From: Flavobacterium sp.
GTDB taxonomy: Bacteria; Bacteroidota; Bacteroidia; Flavobacteriales; Flavobacteriaceae
Assembly (NCBI GenBank): GCA_012032075.1
Contig: JAAURU010000006.1
Span: forward strand, 1-22,249
Direction of reading: 5' to 3'
Length of the DNA stretch: 22,249 nt
The notes below the pieces were generated by a model. The model had not been told where the DNA came from, ran no database searches, and saw nothing but the letters and a program-made list of their open reading frames with translations. Shown in pieces: positions 9,136 through 21,200 of the stretch. Every line of letters begins with the position of its first letter. Within the stretch, counting starts at the first letter, position 1. A program made the translations under genes and the position numbers.

Positions 9136-10323
9136 ATGGTAATAGAACCAAGAATGAGAGGTTTCATTTGTTTGACATCTCACCCAAAAGGATGCGAACA
9201 AAATGTGAAAAATCAAATCGAATATGTTAAATCAAAAGGAACTATTAATGGAGCTAAAAAGGTTCTTGTAATTGGAGCTTCAACAGGATTTGGTTTAGCT
9301 TCAAGAATTACTAGTGCTTTTGGCTGTAATGCTGGAACAATAGGTGTTTTTTTTGAAAAACCACCTAGCGAAGGTAAAACAGCTTCTCCAGGTTGGTACA
9401 ATTCTGCTGCTTTTGAAAAAGAAGCTAAAGAAGCTGGTTTGTATGCCAAAAGTATAAATGGTGATGCTTTTTCAAATGAAGTAAAACAACAAACCTTAGA
9501 TTAATAAACAAGATTTAGGTCAAGTTGATTTAGTGATTTACAGTTTAGCTTCTCCAGTACGTTTACATCCACTTACAGGAGTTTTACATCGTTCTACTTT
9601 AAAGCCTATAGGAGCTAAGTTTACCAATAAAACAGTCGATTTTCACACAGGAAATGTAACAGAAGTTTCCATTGAACCTGCAAATGAAGAAGATATTCAG
9701 AATACCGTAACTGTAATGGGTGGAGAAGATTGGGCAATGTGGATGAGAGCGCTAAAAGAGGAAGGTTTGTTAGCTGATGGAGCGCAAACAATTGCTTATT
9801 CCTAAATAGGGCCAGAAGTGACTGAAGCAGTGTATAGAAAAGGAACAATAGGTCGTGCAAAAGACCATTTAGAAGCAACTGCTTTGAAATTACCAATTTA
9901 TTAAAATCGGTAAATGGGAAAGCGTATGTTTCAGTGAATAAAGCTTTGGTAACACAAGCAAGTTCAGCTATTCCAGTAATTCCATTGTATATTTCATTAT
10001 TGTATAAAATTATGAAAGAAGAAGGTATTCACGAAGGCTGTATTGAACAAATCCAAAGATTGTATGCTGATAGATTGTTTTCTGGAAAAGAAATACCATT
10101 AGATGAAAACGGTAGAATTCGTATTGACGATTGGGAAATGAGAGATGATGTACAAGCTAAGATTGCCAAATTATGGAAAGAAGCAACCACTGAAAATTTA
10201 GTTGAAATGGGAGATTTAGCAGGTTACAAACAAGATTTCTTAAACTTATTTGGTTTCGGCTTTGATGGTGTAGATTATCAATCAGATACTAACGAAATGG
10301 TACAAGTGCCAAGTATAGGTTAG
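9136..10323 (+). CDS. fabV: FabV-type trans-2-enoyl-ACP (CoA) reductase, interrupted three times
   Basis: About 395 residues after repair, the normal FabV length. FabV uses NADH to reduce the enoyl intermediate in fatty-acid elongation. The N-terminus IEPRMRGFICLTSHPKGCE, the cofactor loop GASTGFGLASRI, VIYSLASPVR and VTQASSAIPVIPLYISLLYK are all typical. The active-site Tyr-x8-Lys is VYRKGTIGRAK, coded at about 9831-9863. There are three lesions. A frame change lies between 9495 and 9515 (one extra or two missing bases). A TAA stands at 9803-9805 exactly where the conserved Tyr of AYSYIG belongs, and the same frame continues normally after it. A missing T in GCTTT(T)GAAAT at about 9884 hides FEITNLLKSVNGKAY. 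It closes the plus-strand cluster. Confidence 0.92.
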
Positions 10324-10326
10324 AGG

Positions 10327-10354
10327 TACGATGTTAGAAATACGAAGTTGGAAG
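10327..10354 (+). repeat. Two tandem 14-bp near-repeats after fabV
   Basis: TACGATGTTAGAAA is followed directly by TACGAAGTTGGAAG, identical at 11 of 14 positions. The unit starts 4 bases after the fabV stop, before the terminator. No open frame or hairpin explains it. It may be a remnant of a short intergenic repeat family. Confidence 0.6.
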
Positions 10355-10364
10355 TTTAAAAAGT

Positions 10365-10397
10365 AATCTCAAGTGTAAGCTTGGGATTTTTTTTTTT
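10365..10397 (+). terminator. Intrinsic terminator after fabV
   Basis: AATCTCAAG pairs with CTTGGGATT (9 bp with one T-G pair) around the loop TGTAAG, followed by an uninterrupted run of 11 T at 10387-10397. It closes the plus-strand housekeeping cluster. The 21-bp core (10368-10388) recurs unchanged at 22128-22148. Confidence 0.9.
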
Positions 10398-10471
10398 AGA
10401 AAAATATTAATTATCAATTACCTAACTATTATTTAAAGTGTAAAAAGGCTAAATTATTTTTATTTTATTTA

Positions 10472-10479
10472 TATTTTTG
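10472..10479 (+). promoter_or_regulatory. Candidate -7 box (TATTTTTG) for the secreted hydrolase gene
   Basis: TATTTTTG fits TAnnTTTG. It lies 66 bp upstream of ATG 10546 and after the fabV terminator, so the downstream gene is likely transcribed on its own. No convincing -33 TTG is seen at about 19 bp upstream. The rest of the 10398-10545 gap is AT-rich and shows nothing else I can name. Confidence 0.45.
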
Positions 10480-10545
10480 TAATACTTCAAATTTTAGCTT
10501 AACTCTGGTTTTCTGTTTTTATAAACACAATAAAAACAAACAATC

Positions 10546-13500
10546 ATGAAAAAAATTTACATGCGATTAAAATCCCTTTTAATAATAGGGATATTTCTTT
10601 TACATCTTTTTTTACGGTCAAGGTACAAATAATGAACCTCGATTTACAACTTTTCAAACAGGCCAAGCTTTTACATCAATTACTTCAGATGCTAACAAGA
10701 ATATTTGGGCTGGTACTACTAGTCAAGGCTTATTTTTTCTCAATCAAACCGATCAAAATCCTACATTTGCTATTCAAAACTTAGGAACAGCTCCTATTAT
10801 CGGGAACACAAGAATTCAATCTATGGCAAAAGATTATTCTGGAAATATCTGGATTGGTCATGGAGGAATAAATTTTTCGAATGGTCAAGGTGGTTTAGAA
10901 AGAATAAATGTAAATACTTTAGAAGTACAACATTTTTCTCCAGATAGAGATGCTCGAGGATTTCAGTTCTTTCAAAGAGATGGTATTGCAACTTTAAACG
11001 TGCAACAAGTTGTAGTTGATCCAAATAATAAAGTCTGGACTGCACACAGATATCATGATTTAACCGTTACTGGAACACCTTCGTCATATATATTGACACC
11101 AGGAGCTTTTTCAGCAAGAAGTGCAAATACTTCTGGACCATTTGAATCTTTTAATACTTGGCAAGATAATCTAGACAATACCATGATTGGAGGAATGCCA
11201 TACCCAGCTTATACCTATAATCCGCCCATTAGCGTTACTCCAGATAGCAGAACTGTCAATGCAATTTCTGTTGATAGAGGTTTTATTTACATTAGTGTAT
11301 TTGGATATAATGATTCGAATGGTGTTTTTAATTCAACGGGGAATTTAGTTCCTACAACATATCTAAAACCTCGATTAATAAAGTATACAAATACTGATAT
11401 ACCACAGTTTGTTAAGGAATACACTACCCAAGAGGCTAGATTTAATATACAAAACGGGATATTTAATGGTGTTTATGCAAATGAAAAAGGTGTTTGGGCA
11501 ACAACTCCAATTGCTGGGAATGGTTTTTCAGTTTTAAAAAATGGGCAATGGAGAAACATTACTGATAGTAGTATTATTCCACCTGGTACTGTATTCAATA
11601 GAGTAGCAATTTGGGGAGATTCAGATGGGAGAGTTTTTTTAGGTACTAATAATGGATTAATAGTTTACGATGGTTTTGGTGATGTTTATTCACCAAATTC
11701 CTACACGCTTTTTCGAAAACATTTTACAATTCTTATAGAAGTGTTCATGATCCAGATATGTTAAGTAATAATATTACTGCTGGATGTGTTGAGAGTGATG
11801 AAACTAAGAGTTATTCTTGGATAGCAACTCCAGTTGGAATAATGAGATGTAATTTACCTTTAGGTGATTTTTTTGTTTATCATGTTGAAAATAAAGATTT
11901 TCCAAACATGGAGAAGATCAATGGAGAAAATAATTACACCAAATTTACAGTTTTAAAAAATTCAATTAATACTAGTTTTGTAGAACCAGAAAACGATCCC
12001 TCTTTTGCAGCAGATGGAAACAAAATCATCAGTTTTAAGATTAAAAACAGATGACCCAGGAGGGTATTACGCTCAAAACTCATTATATAGAATTGAACTC
12101 AGAAAGAATACTTCTGATGTGTTGCCAGGAGATCCTAATAGTTCAGAATATATAGCGCAATATGGAAAATTTACGCTTAAACCAATTGAAGATTATGAAG
12201 GGCAACCACAAGTTCAAGATTTAAAATATGTTGATTTTATTTACCAACATCCTACATATATAAATAGTGATCATTTTGATGGAGTAAATGCACATTCTGC
12301 ATTATACCAACTGTTTGTTTTTAAAAGTGTACCAAACGCAACAGATGATCTGGTTTTTAGACATTTCGTTAAATTATCTTTACCTCCTGTTTTATTTGGT
12401 CATGGGGTCTGGTCTGATGTGGGTATTCTAGAAAGATGTGAAAGTTTTTTTAAAGCAAAGGGATATTCTGAATATGAAATTGCAAAAGCGTGGAGATTAA
12501 ATAAAGAATTAGCTGAAAATCATTTTTACAGAGATGCACATATAATACCTACTTATATAAAAGGTCTTATTAGTAAAGCTATTGATGCTAAAGTTTCTGC
12601 AGGAAAAGTTAATGTTATTGTTCATAGTAGGGGAGGGCTTTATACAAGAGCTTATATTGAAGAAATAAAGCAAGATATTGAATACAATGATGATATTAAT
12701 GCTCTTGTTACTTTAAATACTCCTCATTTTGGTGCTCAAGGTGCAAATGGGGCATTAGACCAAAGAATCATCTTTACTGGATTGCAAAAAGCAACATTAC
12801 TTTCTAGCGTTTTACCAAATCCTTTATCGACACTAAATTTAACTAATGAAATTTTATATGGTCCCACAGAACCAGTAAGAGTTAAAGAACTTTTTACTGG
12901 AACTATTCCTCAAGATGATTTAATTAATAATTATGGCGCTAAATACTTAATAGTTGAAAATGACTATATTTCAGGTGGTTTAGATGCTTCAACTTGGTTT
13001 ATTCCAAAATTAAATAGTTTTAATTATCGTCAAAAAATGATTGGAATACCATTTCATGCAGTTGCTACAAATTTTAGTTTTTGTGTTCAAAGACCAGATT
13101 TATGTAATTTGAATTTTGAGTCAAATATTTTTTCAGAACTTCAAGAAGAACGGTTCAGACTTTTATAATTGCTAAATCGGTTGAATTCTTAGCATCAAAT
13201 ATTGGTAGTGCTGCATTTCAAAGTATTGATTCATTCACTAACTATCTATATAATGGATCTAATGATTTTGTAGTGCCAAGAGAAAGTATGAGAGCAGGTC
13301 TTGTAGATCAATATATTAGTTCTTTTCCAAACAATAATATTGCTCACTCAACATTGGAAGAAAGTTTAGAAAATCCAGAAAATGTTGTTGTTCTTAGTAA
13401 TACAGTTCATGCTGAAGTTTTTGAAAAATTAAAACAAAATTTTGATGATAGTAATTCTAATTTTACAAAACAAGGGATTCCTAGTTATCCAGGTTAAATT

Positions 13501-14710
13501 ATACTTTTTTAGCTGGATTTCAAGGACAAACACTAAGACAATCTGAGAACTTTACAAATGATTCAAAATATTAATTCATCCTAATTCTTTCTCCTCATCA
13601 TTAATTTCTGGTTCTACGGTTACATTTGATGTTTATCAAGAAGATATTGACAATATCATTGTAGAAGTTACAAGTGATAAAGAAACTGATATTTCTTTTT
13701 TTCTTCAAAAGAGTAATAATATTTTATTCAGAAACACTTTAACCTTTGAAATTCCAACAGATGTCTATGGAAAAATAAGCATCAAGGCATACGGTTTTAA
13801 AGAGGGTAAAATGACAGCTACGCATGAGTTAGAAAAAACCATAGATTTACCCTCTAACTTGACTCTTCAATCTATCCGTTTTGAAGAAGCTATTGTTGAA
13901 ATTTCTGAAAAAAACCAACATCGATTTAGATTACTAGGTATGTATAGCGATAATGTAGAACGTGAAATCAATGATTTGGCTGGTGTAACTTATACGATTG
14001 AGTTTCCTAACATTATTGCGTTACCAAATTTTGAAATTGTTACAACAAATATTCCAGGTCAATCAAAATTAACAGCTTCAATAGAAAATCTAACAGCAAC
14101 AGTTAGATATGACGTTGTTGAAGATATAGCTCTAAATCAAACTATTATCGCTGATTATTTTGCAACTTTTGAGCAAACTGGACCAATTGATTTAAAATGG
14201 AAGTCTTTGCTTGAGTATAATTCTAATGAGTTTACTTTAGAAAGCAGTTTAGACAATATCAACTTTACTCAGATTAATCAACAAAACGCATTAGGTACTA
14301 GTTATGATGTTGTTAATTATAATTATACTGATAATACTACTGAAAATCTTATCTATTATAGATTAAAAGCATTCGATACATTTAACAATATAGTTTTTGA
14401 AGAAACGATTGTTGTAGATAGAAATGCTTTGTCGAATCCAGAATTTAATATAGAAAAAAGATTTACTATTTATCCAAATCCAGTGTTAGCTAATAATTTT
14501 TCTATAAAACTGAATAAAGGAATTGAATCTTTTAGCTTAAAACTATTTGATATAACTGGAAATTTGATATTAGAACAAAATAATTTATCTTCTAATGGTT
14601 CTAATGATGTTGAAATACAATTACCAAATAAATTAAGTGAAGGTATTTACTTAGTTCAAATTAAAACTAATGAATTTGTTAGAACGGAAAAATTAATTAT
14701 TCAAAATTAA
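10546..14710 (+). CDS. Secreted beta-propeller / alpha-beta-hydrolase (lipase-like) protein with T9SS type A sorting domain, multiply frameshifted
   Basis: About 1388 residues after repair. The signal peptide MKKIYMRLKSLLIIGIFLLH ends near FYGQG. Residues about 20-460 carry repeated blades resembling two-component-regulator propellers: NKNIWAGTTSQGLFFL, GNIWIGHGGINFSNG, NKVWTAHRYHD, KGVWATTPIAGNGFS, GRVFLGTNNGLIVYDG and YSWIATPVGIMRCNL. A hydrolase region follows with LPPVLFGHGVWSDVG, then NVIVHSRGGLYTRAYIEE (candidate nucleophile Ser about 694), TLNTPHFGAQG, and a candidate His in GIPFHAVATN. The C-terminus FTIYPNPVLANNFSIKL to VRTEKLIIQN is a T9SS type A signal. Breaks lie at about 10598 (extra T), 11715 (lost T), 12041 (extra A), 13149 (lost A), 13493 (lost T) and 13567 (lost A). 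Bases 13169-13272 and 13498-13810 are coding in the repaired gene. Export to the cell surface is inferred from the signals; the substrate is unknown. Confidence 0.82.
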
Positions 14711-14734
14711 TATTGAAACTTATTTTGTAAAAAT

Positions 14735-14769
14735 AAACCCTCAAATCAAATTTGAGGGTTTTTATTTTT
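14735..14769. terminator. Bidirectional intrinsic terminator between convergent genes
   Basis: AAACCCTCAAAT pairs perfectly with ATTTGAGGGTTT (12 bp) around a three-base loop. The plus side is followed by TTATTTTT, and the minus side by TTTATTTTTAC when read on the other strand. It can end both the hydrolase gene (stop at 14710) and the minus-strand unit ending at 14822. Confidence 0.9.
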
Positions 14770-14821
14770 AGTAATTTTTGATGATTAAAAAGTTTTTCTT
14801 TATTAGAAAATTTTGAAAACA

Positions 14822-15185
14822 TTAAGTCATATATATTATTTCTTCGTATTCTAATGATAAATCTGAAATTTTATCTTGAGTATAATCGAATTGGCTAACA
14901 CCTACTCTACAAAAACTGGCTTTGACGTAATACTCTTTGTTTTCATTAAAAAGATAAATATCTTGCTCTTTTCTAATATTTAATCCATTAATATTGCTTG
15001 GTAATGATATGAATTCTACTCCTGTAAATTCTATATCTATACAATAATTTGGCTCATATTTAATATTGTAATCTACATCTTCATATTGTTTTTCACTTCG
15101 AATGATCAAAACGGAATGGCTTACACAATATCTCCAAATTTTAAAATTTCGTTTGCTTTAGTAATTCATTTAAATATTTTATCAT
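14822..15185 (-). CDS. Small protein of unknown function downstream of the giant surface protein (frameshifted)
   Basis: About 120 residues after repair. The written frame gives 95 residues from an ATG at 15109. Removing one base in the run at about 15140-15146 joins it to MIKYLNELLKQTKFKIWRYC, starting at ATG 15185, 25 bp after the stop of the large upstream gene. There is no signal peptide or transmembrane segment. The sequence is acidic and strand-rich: YCIDIEFTGVEFISLPS, EQDIYLFNENKEYYVKASF, then LEYEEIIYM at the end. I do not recognise a family. The tight spacing suggests co-transcription with the giant protein, but no role can be assigned. The extended N-terminus is less certain than the 95-residue part. 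Confidence 0.6.
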
Positions 15186-15210
15186 TAAAATCTTAGAATT
15201 TTAGTTTTAT

Positions 15211-18200
15211 TTATCTTTTCATAGCAAATGAGATTTAAACTCTTTCTGTTCTCCATTTTCCATATAGGTAACTGTAAACCAATAATCAGTAGAAGGAAGC
15301 TTACTTCCATTAAAAGTTCCATCCCAACCAATTTCTCTAGGATTAAGTTGTTTTAAAAGTTTTCCATAACGATCATAAATGTAAATTTTTGCATCGGGTT
15401 GATCATAGATGCCTTGTATTTGCCAGTGGTCATTATAGCCATCTCCATTTGGAGTAAAGAATTTAGTATAGTTTAATACAATAACTTCTGCAAAAGTATC
15501 ATTACAACCATATAAATCATATACTCGTATTTGGTGCGTTCCTGGTGCTACATTTTCAAATATTGGACTACTTTGAGCAATCTCATTATTTAATTGGTAA
15601 CTATAATTTCCTAAGCCAGTAGCAGAAACAATAATAGCTACAGTATCATTAAATGAATATTCTACTCTGGTAGTAAAGTTTGCAGGTTCAGAACGAGTAA
15701 CTGTTGCAGAAAATGGTTCTGAAATACAACCTGTTTGTATATTGGTTGCAATTACAAAATAATCTCCTGGATTACTTACTTCTAAAGAAGCATTTTGTTC
15801 ATTTGCAATAAGGGTTGTATTAAAATACCATTCAAATGTATGTGTGTTTTGATTCAATTGGGTATCTAAAGTATAACTTTGTATTAATTGATTATTGTTT
15901 TGATCATAACACACATAACCATCATTTATTAATGGTTCTGGAAGTCTATTTACTTGAAGCGGAAATGAGACTATGGCATCACAACGATTTACAGTATTTA
16001 AATTGGTAACCTTAGCATATATCATCTGAGGATTAGAGGTGTTTTCAAAAGTTGAAATGTTAGTTATTCCTATATTAGCATTCAAATTGGATAAACTTTC
16101 ATAATAGTCAACAGTATAATTTGTACTTTGGTTTAGACCTAAAACTTCACTATTTAATAAGGATAAATCAAAAATAGTAAAACCATCATTAAACCATCTT
16201 CATCACATTTTGTAGTATTAGATAAAAGAGGTGTATTTGCAATAGTAAAAGGCTCAGCAATTAGGTTTAAAGGACTTGTGTTTCTACAGTTAGTAGTGTT
16301 GTTTCTAACACTTGCCCATATTGTTTGAGAAGCACTTAAATAAGAATTAGGAAGCAAATTAATGCCTTGTTTAGCCTCTTGTTGAGAAAGGTGATATGTA
16401 ACAGTAAATAGTGCTGGATCTTGTCCATTTAAAATTTCGTTATTTTTTGTATCCAATTGAAACGGTGCTTGATTTGAATTAGGAATCATACAACTGTAAT
16501 AATTGGAAGGAAGATTTGCAATTGGTAATGCATTTACTTTTAATTCTTGTTCAATTATAACAGCACAATTAATAACACTACTAACAGGATTTTTTGTAAC
16601 TCTTATCCAAATTGTTGCAGTACTGCTTGAATAACTTGTAGGATTATTTATTGGGTTTAATCCATTCTCAGCATCGAATATTGAAGTATGGTATGAAATT
16701 AAATCATTTGTTCCATTAAGAATATAAGAAACATTTGTAGTCAAATCAAAAATTTCAATAAAATCTCCTTGATTGGTATCATCACATAACTCTATAATGG
16801 AAGGATTTAATAAAGGGTTTGGTAAAGGGTCAATTTGTAAAGAAATTGAAGTAATGGAATAACAACCATAAGTATCTTCAAATCGAATCCAAAAAGTTTG
16901 TTGACTTGAGACATCAAATAATTTGTATTTGAAATGCTATTACTACTATTTAAAGCATCATTTTCAGATAAATAACTAGTAATTGTATAGTTGTTGAAAT
17001 TTGAATTCAGTTGATTAAAATAATTGGAAAGTGTAACATTCTCAACATTATTTCTATCATAATCACATAATACAATTGAAGCAGTAGTTAAAACTATTGG
17101 TTGAGGTACTGTATAAAATAACTGTTTTACAATAGGACAACCTGTTTGCAATATTTGTAATGCGAACAAACAAAGGAGTAGAAAAATTAGTCAAATTATA
17201 ATTTTCAGGATCAGCAATTGAATTTATGGAAGCATTTGCATCAGCTAATGAAGTATAAAAAGCTAAATTTATTGACGAAGAATTAAAGTTTGATAAAATT
17301 GTATAAACCGTTTCTGTTAGATTTATAATTTCATTTCCATCGGCATTATTATCACAAAATGTTACATTTGAAGGAAAAGCATATTCCTCATAAAAAGGAA
17401 CAAGATTTATGGTTGCCCAATTATCACAATTAGTTATTGGTGCTGCTAAACGAACATAAATTACACTTGGATTTGGTGCTAAATTTTGATAATTATTTGG
17501 ATTTGCAATAGGGTTTACATTTAATTGTAAATCATTTAGAGAAGTAAAATATTGAAAACTAACTCCTGTTTGTGAAGTTAAAGTATTAGTAGCACTTGTT
17601 AAGTCAAAAAATTCAACACCATTGTTATCAGAATCACATTCAATTATTTGAGTTGTATTTGTTAATAATGGAACTAACGGTTTGTTTTCAATAATTACAC
17701 TCTTCACCTTACTACAATTATTGCTATTAGTTCCTTTTACATAAATAGTTTTAGGAAATTCAGTAACATTAATTATAAAATTCTGAAAGTTTGTAATTTG
17801 ATTAATACCAGCAAAAGCATCTGCTTGTGTATTAAAATATTCAAAAATAAATGGAGTAGGATCTTCAACAACAACACCATTAAGATTGACTAAATCAAGT
17901 AAGTAAATTCCATCTAAATTGTCATCACAAACATCGTAAGTACTGTTTACAAATTTGGGTAAATTGTAAATTTGTAATTCAATTCTCTTTACTGTAAAAC
18001 AGGAAGTAATTGGATCAAGAAAACGAATAAACACATAAGAGGTTTGGTCACCAATTACAATGTAATTACTTGGATCAACAATAGGATTACTTCCAGAAGT
18101 TGCTTGCGATAAATTAGAATGGTAAGAAATAATATAGTCATTTGGATTTATAATCATTCCAGTACCATTAATACGTGGAACCAATGATGGTAAATCAAAT

Positions 18201-21200
18201 TCTCCTTGGAGTTCATTTGTTAAAGAAATGTCGCAAGTGAAATTTATTGTATCAAAAGCATCAATTAAACTGTTTCTTTCAAAAGCTAATCTCGCTATAC
18301 TAAAACAACCGTTACTGTTAGTAATTCTAACAAATACAGGGACTGAAATATTAGTAACATCAAAACTGGTAACGTTGTAATTTGAAAGCGCAAAATTTGA
18401 AAAAGCATTTAGGTTTTGTAAGGCATCATTTTCTAATTGATGATAAGTGATGGTATAATTACTAGGGGTAGTTACAATTTGATCTATAAAACTATTAAGA
18501 TTCACTATTTCAGTTCCGTCTCCAAGATTATCACAAATTAATGGAATGGCATTTGTAACAATAGGAGACTCATCAAATTCAATTGTTATAGGAATAATTC
18601 GGTAACAATCGGTTAATGTACCACTTGTAATTTTTACATAAACAATTGTATTATTTGAAATTGTAAAATTGTTTGGTATTTCATTTGTTCCCGCAACTGC
18701 ATCACTCATATTTTCAAAATAGCTAAAGCCATAAAGGAAGTAGTTGGCTGTGATTTGTGCATTAAAAATACTCATATCTTGAATTACTTCCGAACCATCA
18801 TTTTCAAAATCACAAACTCTTACAGTGTTTATTGTATTGAGAGGAAAGGATTGCATCACAATATTAATAGGGATAATTCTATCACAACCTGTAACCGAAT
18901 TTTCCAAGTACAAATAAATCATTACGTTTGCTCCTAAAACACTCGAATCAAATACAAATGAATCCCAATCTGGTAAAATTTCATAAACAGGATCATTGTT
19001 TTGAGCAGCTAAAAGAGTAGTGTATAATCTTTTGATAATGGGTTCAGCTGGAGTTTCAATTACAATTCCAGTAACAATACTATTAAGATTTGATGTTACT
19101 ACTTGTCCATCATCATCAACATCACAATATTCAACAATTCCCACAGGATTTACGTCAATAGAATTAAAAAAATCAAAATCAATAGGTTGAATGATAGGAC
19201 AAGTTACTGGTAAAGCTAATGGATCTGGCTCAATTCTAAACCATACATTTGTTGTTGGATTAACAGGATAATTTGTAGTCGTAGTTGTAATAGTACTACT
19301 TTCATCAAATGCTTCATTTAAAGTGGCATGAATGGATACAATAGAATTTACAGGATAGGATGATAAAATTGTGGTATATAAAACGCTTAAATCATAATTT
19401 TCAACACCATCAGCATCAATGTCACATACTTGTTCTAGAATAGGGGTATTAACGGTATAAGGATTTAGAATAAAATTAAAATTATAATTAGAATCACAAC
19501 CAAAAGAGGCAGCTTTTACATAAACAATAGTATTTGGTGCAACTATTGTAACACTTGTAACCGGGTTTGTATTAGCTAGATAGTCAGCAAAATTGGCATA
19601 AGCCGTAACACTTTCACCTGGACTTAATAGCTCAACTTCTTGTATATAAGGTGTTAAATCAATAGTTTCGTTTCCATCGTTGTAAGTGTCACAAATTTCT
19701 ATATCTCTATTTACATTTTGTCTATACTTTACAGGTAATATAATTCTTCTTATACCAGGAATACCGTTTGAATCGGTGAATCGTACAAATATTTCATCAA
19801 ATAATTCAGGAGCTACTACTGTTGGAGTAAAATTACTTACTTCAGCTGGAGTTAATAAAAAAGTAGGATCTTGAGTTTGTGCAGCTACTAATGTAGTATA
19901 AAACCCTAAAGGAGTTGGAGCTGGTGTTATGGGTAACATTACAGCACTATATACAAGATTTAAGTCAAATGAAGGAATAGGATCTCCGGTATTTAAACAA
20001 GCACCAAATCCTCCATAACCTCCATTTCCTCCGCTTCCACCAGAACCATCATCTCCACCATCTGCTTCACAAAAACTTATTACAACGGGAATTACTGTTC
20101 TACAAAAACCAGGAGCGGCTGCACTTATATATAAGGTTGTATTTGTTGCAGGTAGATTTATTGTTATATTATGATTAGCAGGATTAAGAATAGGATTTGA
20201 ATTTGCATTGGCTTGAGCCAAAGAAGTAAAATAATTTATAGTTAAATCTCCAACAGAAGCTGGTCCAGTAATTATTGATAATGGTATTGTTGTTAAATCA
20301 AAAATTTCTTGATTGTCAAAATTTGGATTAGTGATACAAAATGGAGCAACTGGAGCTAATTCAATATTAGGACTTAATCGAAGCGTTAATCGACTCACAC
20401 TAAAACACTGCGGATTTGAAGTGTTTACAAAACGAACAAAAACATCATAAAAACCTGGAGGATTTGTTACGTTTACTGTTGTAAAAGGATTAACACCAGC
20501 TATTGCATTCGCTTGATTTTGGTAATAACTCACCGTCATTCCAGAAGTATATCCTACAATTTGAGTAGTTAAACTAGGAAGAAAAACATTTTGAGTATTG
20601 TTATTATCTAAATCACAAATAAAAATCTCTTGATCCGCTATAGTAGGAGTTTGAAATAAGCGTAATGTTATGGAACCTGTAACATAACAATCACCAATAG
20701 TTTCTCTATAATAAAAGGTTCTTACAGTGTTAGTCATGTTAAAAGCATTCATTCCTGTTAAAGGATTGATTCCTAGATTTGCCTCAGCTAAAGTATTATG
20801 AAGTGTTTTTATAGTTCCTGCCAAATCTGTAGGATCAACTAATTCAGCTTCAACATCTATAATTTCATCTGGAAAGGGAAGTGTTGCATCACAATAGTTT
20901 CTAGTAAGGTTTGGAGCAACTGGGTAATTTAAATCAAAGTCAATATTTATAATGCTCTGTATTGTTTGAGAGGTACAAGTATTGTAATTCACTCTTACTG
21001 TATAAAAAGTGTCAACTGTAGGAATAACATCAATAGGATTTGAAGAGCCAATAAATGTACCCGCAGCATTGAACCATTGTAAAGTAGTTGCACTTGCTCC
21101 TGAAGGAATAAATTGATACGATTCGTCTATTGCAGCCCAAGAGCCTGTATTTCTATTTGGAGGAGCAATTCCTAGAGTACCAGAAGCATTATTTAAACCT

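Noticed and set aside
9213..9896. Minus-strand open frames opposite fabV
   Set aside because: They mirror conserved FabV coding sequence, which clearly reads on the plus strand.
10324..10545. Possible riboswitch or small RNA gene between fabV and the hydrolase gene
   Set aside because: Apart from the 14-bp repeat, the terminator and one -7 box, I see no conserved structured element.
10821..11045. Minus-strand open frame opposite the propeller region
   Set aside because: It is antisense to recognisable propeller blades and has no independent support.
12005..12054. Two overlapping separate genes at 11758-12054 and 12005-13168
   Set aside because: Removing one A at about 12041 joins them as FKIKTDDPGGYYAQN in one continuous protein, so no second start is needed.
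18755..19874. Small plus-strand open frames inside the giant minus-strand gene
   Set aside because: They fall within regularly spaced, conserved Cys/Asp modules on the other strand.
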